Positions 50,252-58,906 are shown, counted from the first letter of the stretch. The stretch: 64,000 nucleotides of DNA from Candidatus Hydrogenedentota bacterium (GCA_016791475.1 JAEUWI010000020.1:49642-113641); one strand, 5' to 3'. The notes: a model not told the origin generated them from the letters alone. A program made the numbers and translations.

Positions 50252-50836
50252 TCAGACTGCGGCGGCCTCCTGGTTGAGCGATTCCATGATCGTGCGCAAT
50301 TTCTTGCGGGCGCCGTGCAATCGCGACATTACGGTACCCTGGGGAATTTCGAGCGACGCCGCGATTTCGCCATAGGACAGCTCCATGAAATGGCGGAGGC
50401 GGAGTATCTCCTGTTGTTCGGGCGTCAACTCATCCATCGCGCGCTGGATATGCTTGAGCAGTTCCACGCGCGACGCGCTGTCGTCCGGAGTCAGAGCCGG
50501 GTCGTGGGCGTCAAAGCCACTTTCCATCATCTCATTGAGAGACGACTCCCCCCGGCGCTTCTTCTTTTTCAGATGGTTCAGGCTCGTGTTGCGCACGATC
50601 CGGTGCAGCCACGGGTAGAAGGGCATGGATAAGTCGAAACGCTTCATGGCCTTAAAGGCTTTCACGAAAGCATCTTGCGACAGCTCCAAGGCGTCGTCCC
50701 GGTTGCCGACAAGGCTATAGGCGGCGGCATAGGCGCGCCGTTGATAGGCCCGAACCAATTGCCCGAAGGCCCTGCGGTCACCGCGCGCGGCGGCCGCAAT
50801 CACTTCGGTTTCGTTGTGAATCGATTGCTCCATCAT
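50252..50836 (-). CDS. ECF-type RNA polymerase sigma factor
   Basis: 194 residues. Region 2: AYSLVGNRDDALELSQDAFVKAFKAMKRF and YPWLHRIVRNTSLNHLKKKKR. Region 4: LTPEQQEILRLRHFMELSYGEIAASLEIPQGTVMSRLHGARKKLR with a clear helix-turn-helix. Directs RNA polymerase to a stress regulon, released when the anti-sigma factor encoded next is inactivated. ATG doublet at the start. Resembles RpoE-like/SigW-like groups; the exact group needs alignment. Confidence 0.9.
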   Translation of the reverse strand: MMEQSIHNETEVIAAAARGDRRAFGQLVRAYQRRAYAAAYSLVGNRDDALELSQDAFVKAFKAMKRFDLSMPFYPWLHRIVRNTSLNHLKKKKRRGESSLNEMMESGFDAHDPALTPDDSASRVELLKHIQRAMDELTPEQQEILRLRHFMELSYGEIAASLEIPQGTVMSRLHGARKKLRTIMESLNQEAAAV

Positions 50837-50962
50837 AATGATCGTAGTACCCCTGTCCCGCCGGTTTATTCACCCGTTATGCTACTGTTTTGGGCCGGGC
50901 GTTGCAACTTGTTGCAGAGCGCGATCTTAGGGGAGGGAAGTTGGAGTCCGCAGCCAGGAAGA

Positions 50963-51057
50963 ATGGGTCGTTATGGGTCTTATGGGTCGTATAGGTCGGT
51001 ATGAAATTGTCACTGCCCTACTCGTCGGACCCATACGACCCGTCGGACCCATAAGAC
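50963..51057. repeat. 9-nt periodic inverted repeat (TTATGGGTC type)
   Basis: Left arm 50963-51001 carries four ATGGGTCNT units; right arm 51026-51057 has complementary GACCCATAA/GACCCATAC. It lies between divergent genes (50836 and 51201). Confidence 0.75.
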
Positions 51058-51093
51058 GTCCGACTCGGCTCCTCCAATTTCGCACGTTCACCG

Positions 51094-51123
51094 GTTGATT
51101 GACCGTCCCGCCCCATGCTATAC
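51094..51123 (+). promoter_or_regulatory. Promoter of the ffh-rplS operon
   Basis: -35 TTGATT (51094-51099), 18-nt spacer, extended -10 TGCTATACT (51115-51123). It lies 77 bp before the first gene of the unit. Confidence 0.55.
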
Positions 51124-51200
51124 TTCCCGACCGGTCACAGGTGTGATCTGTCTATTGGCAACGTTCCCAAAGGCTTCCGGCCGAAGAGTCATGCATACAC

Positions 51201-51797
51201 GTGTTTAATCAGGCGTTCTATTCCAAAGTTGAGGGTATCCTCGCCGCGCTGCGCAGCGCCGAGACGGTCACCATGGCCGTGCTGGGTCGCTGCCTTTCCG
51301 CGTTGGAAGCCTGCCTGGTGGAAGCCGAAGTGAACGCGGGCTGCATTCGCCATATTACAGACACCACGCTGGATCGCTTTGCGGCGGAGCCCGCCATGAG
51401 TGGTTGCGGGCTTGCGCGACAACTCCGCTCCCTGCTGAGCGAGACTCCTGGACTTCACAGCGACGGAATTCATCACGATGCCTGGCAGGACGCCACCCTT
51501 TCGGCCCCCGCGACATCTCGCTGGGATATGAAAGAGTTGGACAACAGTATAGCAGGATTTAACCTGGCCTCCCTCAGCCGCCTGCGGCGAGCTTTGGGCC
51601 TGGCGAGCGAGCGCCGCCTTTTGGGCGCCGTCGACCTTCGCCGCAGCCGCCGCTTTGAGGCCTGTGGCAAGATGCAGAGTGCCGACCGGCATGATGCGCG
51701 TATAGATGGTGAGCAGATCAACCGCCTGATCCGGTATCTGGGCTGGGGCGAACCCGGCACGGATCCGCATGGAGGCCGGCCCGCAGTCCTCGGTTAG
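51201..51797 (+). CDS. Degenerate SRP54/FtsY-like NG protein (no P-loop)
   Basis: 198 residues, GTG start, weak ribosome site. By eye it aligns colinearly with Ffh encoded 28 bp downstream. Shared: MF at the start, Lys/Glu spacing, CLVEAEVN (39-45) against LLEADVN in Ffh; ARQLRSLLSETPG (72-84) against IVHDELVKIMG; RRLLGAVDLRR (138-148) against KPLLVGADVYR. The GTP-binding P-loop of Ffh (GLQGQGKTTT) is replaced by GFNLASLSRL, and the chain ends where Ffh continues with DTAGR, so no GTPase or M domain remains. In-frame third positions are GC-rich, as expected for coding DNA. Either a decayed partial duplicate or a repurposed regulator of SRP. Confidence 0.6.
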   Translation: MFNQAFYSKVEGILAALRSAETVTMAVLGRCLSALEACLVEAEVNAGCIRHITDTTLDRFAAEPAMSGCGLARQLRSLLSETPGLHSDGIHHDAWQDATLSAPATSRWDMKELDNSIAGFNLASLSRLRRALGLASERRLLGAVDLRRSRRFEACGKMQSADRHDARIDGEQINRLIRYLGWGEPGTDPHGGRPAVLG

Positions 51798-51825
51798 GGC
51801 GCGGTAACGGATAGAGCGTGGCGTT

Positions 51826-53169
51826 ATGTTTGAAAGTCTTTCCAAAAAGCTAGAATCCGCCTTCAAGAATATTCGCGGTCAGGGTCGCCTGACGGAAGCG
51901 AACATGGAAGAGGCCCTGAAGGAGATCCGCCTGGCCCTCCTGGAGGCTGACGTCAACTTCAAGGTGGTGAAGAAGTTTATCGATGAAGTGAAGGAGGCGG
52001 CGGTCGGCGAGAAGGTGCTCGACAGCATCGCGCCGGGACAGCAGATTGTCAAGATCGTTCACGACGAACTCGTCAAGATCATGGGTACCTCCGGTGCGCC
52101 CCTGAAAATGGCGGACAAGGCGCCGACGATCATCATGCTGGTGGGCCTTCAGGGCCAGGGCAAGACGACGACGGCCGGCAAGCTGGCCCTGCAGTTGAAG
52201 AAAAAAGGACGCAAGCCCCTGCTGGTCGGCGCGGACGTGTACCGTCCCGCGGCCATCAAGCAGTTGGAAGTGGTGGCGGAGCAGGCGGGCGCGGAATTCT
52301 TCAGCCTCGGCGAGAAGGCGGATCCGGTGGATACCTGCCTGATGGCCCGAGGCGAAGCCCAGATGCGCGGTTGCGACGTGATTATTCTGGACACGGCGGG
52401 CCGTCTCCACGTGGACACGGCGATGATGGACGAAGTGCGCCGGATCCAGACGCAGGTGACGCCCCACGAAATCCTTTTCGTGGCCAACGCCATGACCGGC
52501 CAGGACGCGGTGAACTCCGCGAAGCAGTTCCATGATGCCCTGCCCCTTACGGGTGTGATTCTTACCCAGATGGATGGCGACGCCCGTGGTGGCGCGGCCA
52601 TCAGCCTGATTGAAGTCACCGGTTGCCCGGTGAAGTTCGTGGGTACCGGCGAAAAGCTGGATGCGCTGGACACCTTCCATCCGCGCCGCATGGCCGACCA
52701 GATTCTGGGCATGGGCGACGTGGTGTCGCTGGTGGAAAAGGCGCAGGAGGTGGTGGACAAGGAGCAGGCGGTTGCCTTCCAGAAGAAGATCAAAAAAGGC
52801 ACGATGGATCTGGAGGACTACCTTGCCCAGATGCGCCAGGTGCGCAAGATGGGCTCGGTGGGCGATCTGATGAAGAAGATTCCCGGCATGAGCAAAGTAA
52901 TGGGCTCCAAGCCGGAAATGATGGAGGGTGCGGAGGAGGAGATGAAGTACATCGAGGCCATTATCCTCTCGATGACCATCAAAGAGCGGCAGCATCCCAA
53001 GATTATCAACGGGAGCCGCCGTCGGCGCATCGCCGTGGGCAGTGGAACCTCCATCCAGGAGGTGAACCGGCTCCTCAAAGATTTTGACAAGATGAAGAAG
53101 ATGATGAAGCGGATCATGGGCGGTGTCGGCGGCAAACGCATTCGCGGCGCCGGTCCCCGTTTCCGCTGA
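51826..53169 (+). CDS. ffh: Signal recognition particle protein Ffh (SRP54)
   Basis: 447 residues. N domain 1-90 (ALLEADVN motif), G domain with P-loop GLQGQGKTTT (107-116), DTAGRLH (189-195), TQMDGDARGGAA (247-258) and GTGEKLDAL (273-281), and an M domain from about 325 rich in methionine (QMRQVRKMGSVGDLMKKIPGM, KMKKMMKRIM) that binds signal sequences and 4.5S RNA. Co-translational targeting to the membrane with FtsY. First full-length gene of the unit that continues to rplS. Confidence 0.97.
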   Translation: MFESLSKKLESAFKNIRGQGRLTEANMEEALKEIRLALLEADVNFKVVKKFIDEVKEAAVGEKVLDSIAPGQQIVKIVHDELVKIMGTSGAPLKMADKAPTIIMLVGLQGQGKTTTAGKLALQLKKKGRKPLLVGADVYRPAAIKQLEVVAEQAGAEFFSLGEKADPVDTCLMARGEAQMRGCDVIILDTAGRLHVDTAMMDEVRRIQTQVTPHEILFVANAMTGQDAVNSAKQFHDALPLTGVILTQMDGDARGGAAISLIEVTGCPVKFVGTGEKLDALDTFHPRRMADQILGMGDVVSLVEKAQEVVDKEQAVAFQKKIKKGTMDLEDYLAQMRQVRKMGSVGDLMKKIPGMSKVMGSKPEMMEGAEEEMKYIEAIILSMTIKERQHPKIINGSRRRRIAVGSGTSIQEVNRLLKDFDKMKKMMKRIMGGVGGKRIRGAGPRFR

Positions 53170-53279
53170 TCCGATTGACGAATTCCATACCCAGTTAGAA
53201 ACTGTTTTGATGAAGAGCCGGCGGCATCGTCCGGCCTTCGGTACCGGGTGGTGAGACCATCCGAACAAAGAGGAATACC

Positions 53280-53690
53280 ATGGCAACCAGCATTCGTTTG
53301 CGCCGGGGTGGACGCACCCACAAACCCTACTACCGCATCGTGGTTATCGACTCCCGCCACCGGGATCGCGGTCCCGAGATCGACAGTCTCGGCGTGTACC
53401 ATCCCTGCGCGCGCCCCGAGCCGATCTCCGAAGTGGACGTTCATAAGACCCTTGAGTGGCTGAACAAAGGCGCCCAGCCTTCCGAGACCGCCAAGAGCCT
53501 GCTGCGCAAACTCGGCGTGATGAAACACCACGCCGAAGGTACGAAGCCCGAAGAGACCGTCGTTGCGGTGAAGGGCGGCGTAGTGCCGGATAAGGGTTAC
53601 AACGCAGCGCCTCCGGTTAAGGAAAAGCCCGCCGCGGTCGAAGCGCCCGCGGAAGAGGCGGCCGAAACCGAAGAAGCGGCGGCGGAATAA
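53280..53690 (+). CDS. rpsP: Ribosomal protein S16 with acidic C-terminal tail
   Basis: 136 residues; the usual length is 80-90. The S16 core is clear: IRLRRGGRTHKPYYRIVVIDSRHRDRG, IDSLGVYHPC, VDVHKTLEWLNKGAQPSETA. Beyond about residue 85 comes an Ala/Glu/Pro-rich tail (KEKPAAVEAPAEEAAETEEAAAE). Extensions of this kind are known in several phyla. AGAGGA precedes the ATG. The 110 bp from ffh contains a GC hairpin. Confidence 0.97.
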   Translation: MATSIRLRRGGRTHKPYYRIVVIDSRHRDRGPEIDSLGVYHPCARPEPISEVDVHKTLEWLNKGAQPSETAKSLLRKLGVMKHHAEGTKPEETVVAVKGGVVPDKGYNAAPPVKEKPAAVEAPAEEAAETEEAAAE

Positions 53691-53696
53691 CCCATC

Positions 53697-53927
53697 GTGA
53701 AAGAGCTTATCGAGTTCATCGCCCGGAAGATGGTGGAACACCCCGACGACGTGCAGGTGCTCGTGGCGGAAGGCGAAGAGAGCCAGAACTATGAACTCCG
53801 GGTAAACCCGGAGGACATGGGGCGGATTATCGGCAAGAATGGCCGTACGGCGAAAGCCATCCGCACGCTGGTGAGTTCCGCCGCCGCGAAGACCAACGTC
53901 TACGCCAACCTGGAAATCGTTGAGTAG
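53697..53927 (+). CDS. khpA: KH-domain RNA-binding protein KhpA (YlqC)
   Basis: 76 residues, GTG start. A single KH domain with the GxxG-type loop IIGKNGRTAKAIRTLV and the N-terminal LIEFIARKMVEHPDDVQV of KhpA. Binds RNA, typically with KhpB, and influences cell division and ribosome function. It lies 6 bp behind rpsP, the usual position in this operon. Confidence 0.93.
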   Translation: MKELIEFIARKMVEHPDDVQVLVAEGEESQNYELRVNPEDMGRIIGKNGRTAKAIRTLVSSAAAKTNVYANLEIVE

Positions 53928-53944
53928 TTCGGGGCGGACCGCCC

Positions 53945-54466
53945 ATGGATGACACGTGGCGCGAAACGGGCCGGGTGCGATCGGTGAATCCGCGCACCCG
54001 GGAACTCCGGATAGCGATCCGGCCCGGTCTGGGTTATGTGTTTGCCGGGCTGGATTGGATCCACTTTCAGGAATCGCCCGGCAGGCCGTTGCGTTGCAAG
54101 GTGGCTTCGATCAAGAGCGATGAATCGGTGGCGGTGGTGGCGCTCGCGCCCGGCGTGTCCCGCGATATCGTGGGCCGACTGAAGGGCGTGAAGGTGGTGG
54201 TGGCCCTGGAGGAATGGCCCGCCCGACCCGGTACGGACTGGCGGCTCGCCGATCTGATCGGCATGGCGGTGGTCCAGCCGTCGGGCGAAGTGCTCGGAAC
54301 CGTCTGTGAAGTGTACGAAGGCCCCGCCAACGATGCCTTTGCGGTGGCCAGGCCCGACGGAACACGATGCATACTGCCGGCGATTGACGCGGTGATGGTG
54401 TCGGTGGACGGCGAAACGGCCACGATTAGTACGGGCGATGTGTCGCCCTTCATCGTGGAAGCGTAG
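53945..54466 (+). CDS. rimM: Ribosome maturation factor RimM
   Basis: 173 residues. The C-terminal PRC-barrel half is typical: WRLADLIGMAVVQPSGEVLGTVCEVYEGPANDAF, ILPAIDAVMVSVD. The N-terminal half (RVRSVNPRTRELRI) is more divergent than usual, lacking the standard GxxGLxG opening. Assists 30S head assembly through S19. It lies between khpA and trmD, the conserved order. Confidence 0.85.
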   Translation: MDDTWRETGRVRSVNPRTRELRIAIRPGLGYVFAGLDWIHFQESPGRPLRCKVASIKSDESVAVVALAPGVSRDIVGRLKGVKVVVALEEWPARPGTDWRLADLIGMAVVQPSGEVLGTVCEVYEGPANDAFAVARPDGTRCILPAIDAVMVSVDGETATISTGDVSPFIVEA

Positions 54467-54486
54467 CAACCGGGAGCGGACGAGGA

Positions 54487-55233
54487 ATGCGAATCGATAT
54501 CCTCACCCTGTTTCCCGAAATGCTGGCGGGCCCCTTGCAGGCCAGCCTGCTCGGGAAGGCCCTCTCGGATGGCCGGATGGAGGTGGCGCTGACGAATATT
54601 CGGGATTTTGCCACGGACCGGCACAACACCGTGGACGACAGTCCCTACGGCGGCGGCGCCGGAATGGTGATGAAGTGCGAGCCGCTCTTTGCGGCGGTTG
54701 AAAGTTTAAGAACGCGAAATTCCCTGAAGCGGGTCATCCTCATGTCGCCCCGGGGCGAACGCCTTACCCAGGCCAAGGTCCGGGAACTGGCGGTCCAGCC
54801 GGATCTGGTGCTGATTTGCGCCCGCTACGAAGGGGTGGACGAACGGGTCTCCCAGGCCCTGGTGACCGAGGAAATTTCCATCGGCGATTATGTGCTCAGC
54901 GGGGGCGAATTGCCCGCGCTCGTGCTGGTGGAAGCCATGAGCCGGATGATTCCGGGCGTGATTGGCGACTGGGAGTCGGTGGAGACGGATTCCTTTTACC
55001 AGGGAATCCTCGGCCCGCCGCAGTATACCCGCCCGCCCAAGTTTCGAGAATTGGAAGTTCCGGGCGTGTTGCGCGACGGTAATCATGCCGCCATCCGCCG
55101 CTGGCGAAGACGGGAAGCCCTCCGGGCCACCCGCGCACGGCGCCCGGATTTATTGATAGATCTTGAGCCTGAAGATAAGAAACTGCTCGCCGAAATCGAG
55201 CAAGAAGCTCCGATTTCGGAGAGGGAGAAATAA
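54487..55233 (+). CDS. trmD: tRNA (guanine-N1)-methyltransferase TrmD
   Basis: 248 residues. Transfers methyl from S-adenosylmethionine to G37 of tRNAs. Family signatures: [69 protein letters not shown] (the trefoil-knot SAM site) and [19 protein letters not shown] precedes the ATG. One base separates its stop from the rplS start. Confidence 0.97.
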   Translation: MRIDILTLFPEMLAGPLQASLLGKALSDGRMEVALTNIRDFATDRHNTVDDSPYGGGAGMVMKCEPLFAAVESLRTRNSLKRVILMSPRGERLTQAKVRELAVQPDLVLICARYEGVDERVSQALVTEEISIGDYVLSGGELPALVLVEAMSRMIPGVIGDWESVETDSFYQGILGPPQYTRPPKFRELEVPGVLRDGNHAAIRRWRRREALRATRARRPDLLIDLEPEDKKLLAEIEQEAPISEREK

Positions 55234-55234
55234 C

Positions 55235-55603
55235 GTGAACCTGGTAGAAGAAATCAGCAAGAAGCAGATGAAGGCCGCCGGCTCTATCCCCCAGTTCAAT
55301 GTGGGCGACACGGTAAAAGTTCACTTCCGCATTGTGGAAGGCGAAAAGGAACGCATCCAGGTGTTCGAAGGGGTCGTCATCAGCCGCAAGAGCGGCGAAT
55401 GCCCCAACGCCACCTTCACGGTCCGTCGCGTCGCTTTCAACGAAGGCGTCGAGCGCGTATTCCCCCTGCACTCGCCCCGCGTCGAAAAGGTGGAAGTGAC
55501 CCGCGAAGGCCAGGTACGCCGCGCGAAGCTTTACTACCTCCGCGACCGCATGGGCAAGGCCTCCCGCGTCAAGGCGAAGCAGCGCAAGACCGTCGCGAAG
55601 TAA
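55235..55603 (+). CDS. rplS: Ribosomal protein L19
   Basis: 122 residues. Start is GTG at 55235, preceded by GAGAGGGAGAAA; a longer open frame overlaps trmD and is ignored. Core: [67 protein letters not shown], the L19 KOW-like fold at the 30S-50S interface. Last gene of the unit, followed by a strong terminator. Confidence 0.97.
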   Translation: MNLVEEISKKQMKAAGSIPQFNVGDTVKVHFRIVEGEKERIQVFEGVVISRKSGECPNATFTVRRVAFNEGVERVFPLHSPRVEKVEVTREGQVRRAKLYYLRDRMGKASRVKAKQRKTVAK

Positions 55604-55636
55604 TTTTCGCCCCGCGGAAAGAGTTATGGAATGCCC

Positions 55637-55668
55637 GGCGGATGGACACGAGGTCCATCCGCCTTTTT
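55637..55668 (+). terminator. Rho-independent terminator of the ffh-rplS operon
   Basis: GGCGGATGGAC (55637-55647) pairs perfectly with GTCCATCCGCC (55653-55663) around a 5-nt loop, followed by five T (55664-55668). Confidence 0.95.
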
Positions 55669-55696
55669 CCGTTTGAAAACGCGACGTCAGGCCTGG

Positions 55697-55889
55697 ATGG
55701 GTCGTATGGGTCTTATGGGTCTTATGGGTCTAATGGGTCTTATGGGTCTTATGGGTCGTATGGGTCGTATGGGTCGTATGGGTCGCGAACACTATTCACA
55801 TTTGCGATACCATGGTTGAGTTCCATCGGTTCCATCGGTTCCATCGGTCCCATCGGTCCCATTGGTCCCATTGGTCCCATAAGACCCAT
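55697..55889. repeat. 9-nt periodic array pair (ATGGGTCTT and TCCCATNGG types)
   Basis: Ten ATGGGTCNN units (55697-55786) are followed, 34 bp on, by seven and a half units that drift from TTCCATCGG to TCCCATTGG to TCCCATAAGACCC (55821-55889); only the last units complement the first array. With the terminator it fills the 330-bp gap before rnhB. Confidence 0.85.
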
Positions 55890-55933
55890 CCCTTCACCAT
55901 CATGATGCAGGCATCTTCAGGTACCCCCGATTC

Positions 55934-56596
55934 ATGAAACCGATCTCCTCAAACTTCCCGAAGTCCGAGCCCATGCTGGCTTTTGAGCGGGAAGCCGCCG
56001 CCCTCGGCTTCAGCCGAATCGCGGGGGTGGACGAAGCCGGCCGTGGGCCTCTTGCGGGTCCTATCGTCGCGGCGGCGGTCATCCTGGCGGAGCCGGTTCC
56101 CGGCATCAACGATTCCAAGCAGCTCACCGCCGAGCAGCGCGAGACGTATTTTGAGCAGTTGATGGCTGACGGCCACGCCATCGGACATGCGGTCATCGCA
56201 TCGGCGGAAATCGACCAATATGGCATTCAGCGCGCCAACTATGGCGCAATGGCGCGGGCGGTTCAGGCGCTCAACCCGACACCGGATTATCTGCTGATCG
56301 ATGGCTTCGCGGTGCCGGGTCTGGCCCAGCCCCAGCGAAAAATTGTGAAGGGCGACAGCCTCTCCCAGTCTATCGCGGCGGCCAGCGTGATCGCGAAGGT
56401 AATTCGGGACCGTCTGATGGTAGAATATGACGAGGCGTACCCGGAGTACGGGTTTGCGCGGCACAAGGGTTACGGCACCCGCGCCCATCTGGATGCGATA
56501 GCCCGCTTTGGCCCATGCCCCATACACCGGATGAGTTTCGCGCCGCTGAGCAGGCCGCGGGAGTCCGGCCTCTTGTTTGAAGAACCAGGCAGCTAA
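55934..56596 (+). CDS. rnhB: Ribonuclease HII
   Basis: 220 residues. Removes RNA from RNA-DNA hybrids, including single ribonucleotides. Signatures: IAGVDEAGRGPLAGPIVAAAVIL (first Asp-Glu pair), DYLLIDGFAVPGL (third acid) and KGDSLSQSIAAASVIAKVIRDRLM, ending YGTRAHLDAIARFGPCPIHRMSF. The start at 55934 adds about 20 residues before the core; the ATG at 55973 is possible. Separate from the ribosomal operon, 24 bp before the TPR gene. Confidence 0.95.
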   Translation: MKPISSNFPKSEPMLAFEREAAALGFSRIAGVDEAGRGPLAGPIVAAAVILAEPVPGINDSKQLTAEQRETYFEQLMADGHAIGHAVIASAEIDQYGIQRANYGAMARAVQALNPTPDYLLIDGFAVPGLAQPQRKIVKGDSLSQSIAAASVIAKVIRDRLMVEYDEAYPEYGFARHKGYGTRAHLDAIARFGPCPIHRMSFAPLSRPRESGLLFEEPGS

Positions 56597-56620
56597 TTAC
56601 CGGGAAGGACCCGAAAGAGC

Positions 56621-58321
56621 ATGAGAGAAACCTTCAAGTCTATCGTATGGCTGTGCCTTCTTGCCGGTATCTGCGGCTGTTCCTCCGTGCGGGCCATTGG
56701 CCTCGAAAACCTCAATTGGCGCGACGAGAGCGCGCCGGACCCGAAGGCGCAGGCGATCGCCCGCTACATCGAGGCCGTCGTGCTGGCGGGGCAGGGCAAG
56801 GAAGACAAGTCCATCGAGGCCCTGTCCAAGATCCCCGAACTTGATCCGGATGCGGTCACGCCGACCATCCAGCTCATCCAGGTCTATCTCAAGCAGGAGA
56901 ACTACGAGGCGGCCCTCTCCATGTGTGAGAAGGCCGTTAAACAGCAGCCGGACCAGGCCAACCTTTATGTCGTGCTCGGCGAGATCTACCACCGCTTCAA
57001 ACGCTACGACGAGGCCATGACCGCCCTCCAGACCGCGATCAAGCTGGAGCCGGACAGTGCGCTGGGTTATGGCATGCTGGTGGAGCTGCAGCAGTCGCGC
57101 AATGACCTGACCGCCGCGATCGACATCTACGAGCGCCTTATCGAACTGGAGCCGGAGAAGGCCGAGCTCCGCTACGCCCTGGCGCTCGTGCTGATCCGCA
57201 TCGACGACAAGGAGGGCGCCATTGAAGCCCTCCGCAAGACCCTCGAGCTGGACGGGCGCAACATGCGCGCCCAATACCTCCTCGGCGTCCTCTATCTGGA
57301 GACGAACCAGAGCGAAGAATGCATCGCCCAACTCCGCGCCTACATGGATGGGCGCCCGAATGATATGGACGCGGCGGACAACCTCGCCGGGGCCCAGGCC
57401 CGTCTCGGCCGCTTCGAGCAGGCCATCGGGCTCTATCAGCGAATCCTGAGTTCCAACCAGGCCCAGCCCCAGCACCACATCGCCTCCATGTATCTCCACC
57501 TGCGGGCCAAGCGATTCGGCGAAGTCGCCAAACTTTCCCCGCCCCAGGGCGCGCCCTATTTCGACATGATCTTCCGCGCGCTGGCCGATGAAGAGTCCGG
57601 TGCCTCCCCCCAGCTCCTCGTGAAGGCCCTGGACTCGACCGAGGGCGACTTCGACGCCGAGTGCGGCACCTTCCTGAACAATATCCTCTACCTCTTCGGG
57701 CGGGAAGACGCCGGGACCTGGCTCCTGGACGCGACCGGGCGACTGGCGGACAAGCACCCGGATTCGCGCATCCTCCAGCTCCTCCGCGCCCGGATTCTGA
57801 TGAACATGGAACGACACGCGGATGCCCTGCCCATTCTGGACGCGGTCCTCGCCAAGTTCACCCCGGATCAGTGGGTGCACTACTATCTGGCCATCTGCCA
57901 TGAGGAGTTGGACCATTTTGAGGAAACCGAGCGCCACCTGGCGGCCTACATGCAGTTCATTCCGGACGATCCGGATATCCTGAACTTCCTGGCCTATCTC
58001 TACGCCGAGAACGGGGTAAAGCTCGACGAAGCGACCGCCCTGCTGAACAAAGCCATGGCGGCCGATCCCGAGAATCCCTACTATATGGACAGCATGGGCT
58101 GGGTGTATTACAAGCAGGGCCGGGGCGCCGAGGCTGTGGATCTCATCCAGAAGGCGATTTACGGCATGGAAACCGATGACGCGGTACTCCGCGACCATCT
58201 GGGCGACGCCTATCTCCTGAAGGGCGATGTGACCCGCGCGCGGGAAGAATGGCAGCGGGCGCTCCGGCTCGATCCCGACCTGCCCGGACTCCAGCAGAAA
58301 CTGGACCAGCACAAGCCCTGA
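56621..58321 (+). CDS. TPR-repeat lipoprotein
   Basis: 566 residues. The signal ends in ICGC, a probable lipobox, so the product should be membrane-anchored by lipid. From about residue 40 to the end tetratricopeptide repeats follow, for example YVVLGEIYHRFKRYDEAMTALQTAIKLEPDS, AIDIYERLIELEPEKAELRYALALVLIRI and LLNKAMAADPENPYYMDSMGWVYYKQGRGAEAV. The arrangement is like envelope assembly or secretion scaffolds (PilF/BamD/PEP-CTERM TPR types). Directly behind rnhB. Confidence 0.85.
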   Translation: MRETFKSIVWLCLLAGICGCSSVRAIGLENLNWRDESAPDPKAQAIARYIEAVVLAGQGKEDKSIEALSKIPELDPDAVTPTIQLIQVYLKQENYEAALSMCEKAVKQQPDQANLYVVLGEIYHRFKRYDEAMTALQTAIKLEPDSALGYGMLVELQQSRNDLTAAIDIYERLIELEPEKAELRYALALVLIRIDDKEGAIEALRKTLELDGRNMRAQYLLGVLYLETNQSEECIAQLRAYMDGRPNDMDAADNLAGAQARLGRFEQAIGLYQRILSSNQAQPQHHIASMYLHLRAKRFGEVAKLSPPQGAPYFDMIFRALADEESGASPQLLVKALDSTEGDFDAECGTFLNNILYLFGREDAGTWLLDATGRLADKHPDSRILQLLRARILMNMERHADALPILDAVLAKFTPDQWVHYYLAICHEELDHFEETERHLAAYMQFIPDDPDILNFLAYLYAENGVKLDEATALLNKAMAADPENPYYMDSMGWVYYKQGRGAEAVDLIQKAIYGMETDDAVLRDHLGDAYLLKGDVTRAREEWQRALRLDPDLPGLQQKLDQHKP

Positions 58322-58348
58322 CGACCGCGTAGCTTGACCTCACTCCCG

Positions 58349-58357
58349 TGCTATACT
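58349..58357 (+). promoter_or_regulatory. Candidate extended -10 promoter
   Basis: TGCTATACT, the same extended -10 as the ffh operon promoter; the TTGACC at 58334 is only 12 nt upstream, too close for a standard -35. Confidence 0.3.
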
Positions 58358-58375
58358 GGAGCCGAGGGCAAGATC

Positions 58376-58870
58376 GTGGCACTACATCAGCACAGGAAGC
58401 ACATCCGGACCGGACCGGCGGAGATCGCACTGATTCTCCTGCTGGCCGGTCTTGTTGTATTCGCCGTGAGCGGATCCCTTTCCGTGCCCGGCTCGGACTG
58501 GCAGCAGGCCGAGGGCACGGTGCTGTCCATGCACCGGGTGCAAAACGCGAGCAGCGCCCTGGGCACCCCCTACCGGATTCACGTCGCGTATCAGTATCAG
58601 GTCGGGGGCACAACCTACACCGACGCCTGGGAGGGGGAGTGGCCCACCAGTCTCAGCCCGAACGCCCTGCCCGAAGCGGAATGGTCGCGTCTGGAAGAGC
58701 CGGGCTTTCCGTTGCTGGTGCTCTACGACCCCGAGTTTCCGGGGAGAAACAGCCTGCACGCAACGCAGAACCACTACCCGGTCTGGTGGTTACGCCTTTC
58801 TATTGCCGTCTCCGTTTTAGTATTGTGGTGTCTCTTTGCGCTATACCCGCGCTGGAAAGCTCGTCACTAG
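58376..58870 (+). CDS. DUF3592 membrane protein 1
   Basis: 164 residues from a GTG at 58376, chosen for GAGGG 7 nt upstream. A membrane helix (IALILLLAGLVVFAVSG), an extracytoplasmic beta domain (WQQAEGTVLSMHRV, YRIHVAYQYQVGGTTYTD, PLLVLYDPEFPGRNSL) and a second helix (IAVSVLVLWCLFALYP). This two-helix, single-domain layout is that of DUF3592. Role unknown. It lies 54 bp behind the TPR gene. Confidence 0.7.
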   Translation: MALHQHRKHIRTGPAEIALILLLAGLVVFAVSGSLSVPGSDWQQAEGTVLSMHRVQNASSALGTPYRIHVAYQYQVGGTTYTDAWEGEWPTSLSPNALPEAEWSRLEEPGFPLLVLYDPEFPGRNSLHATQNHYPVWWLRLSIAVSVLVLWCLFALYPRWKARH

Positions 58871-58906
58871 ACCGGATTCGACCCGCGCCAGGAAGCACTA
58901 CCCGCC

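Noticed and set aside
51189..51866. 225-codon reverse frame opposite the Ffh-like relative
   Set aside because: No family resemblance, while the forward frame is colinear with Ffh; its start also lies inside ffh.
51850..53286. 478-codon reverse frame opposite ffh
   Set aside because: Histidine-rich shadow; Ffh motifs are complete on the forward strand.
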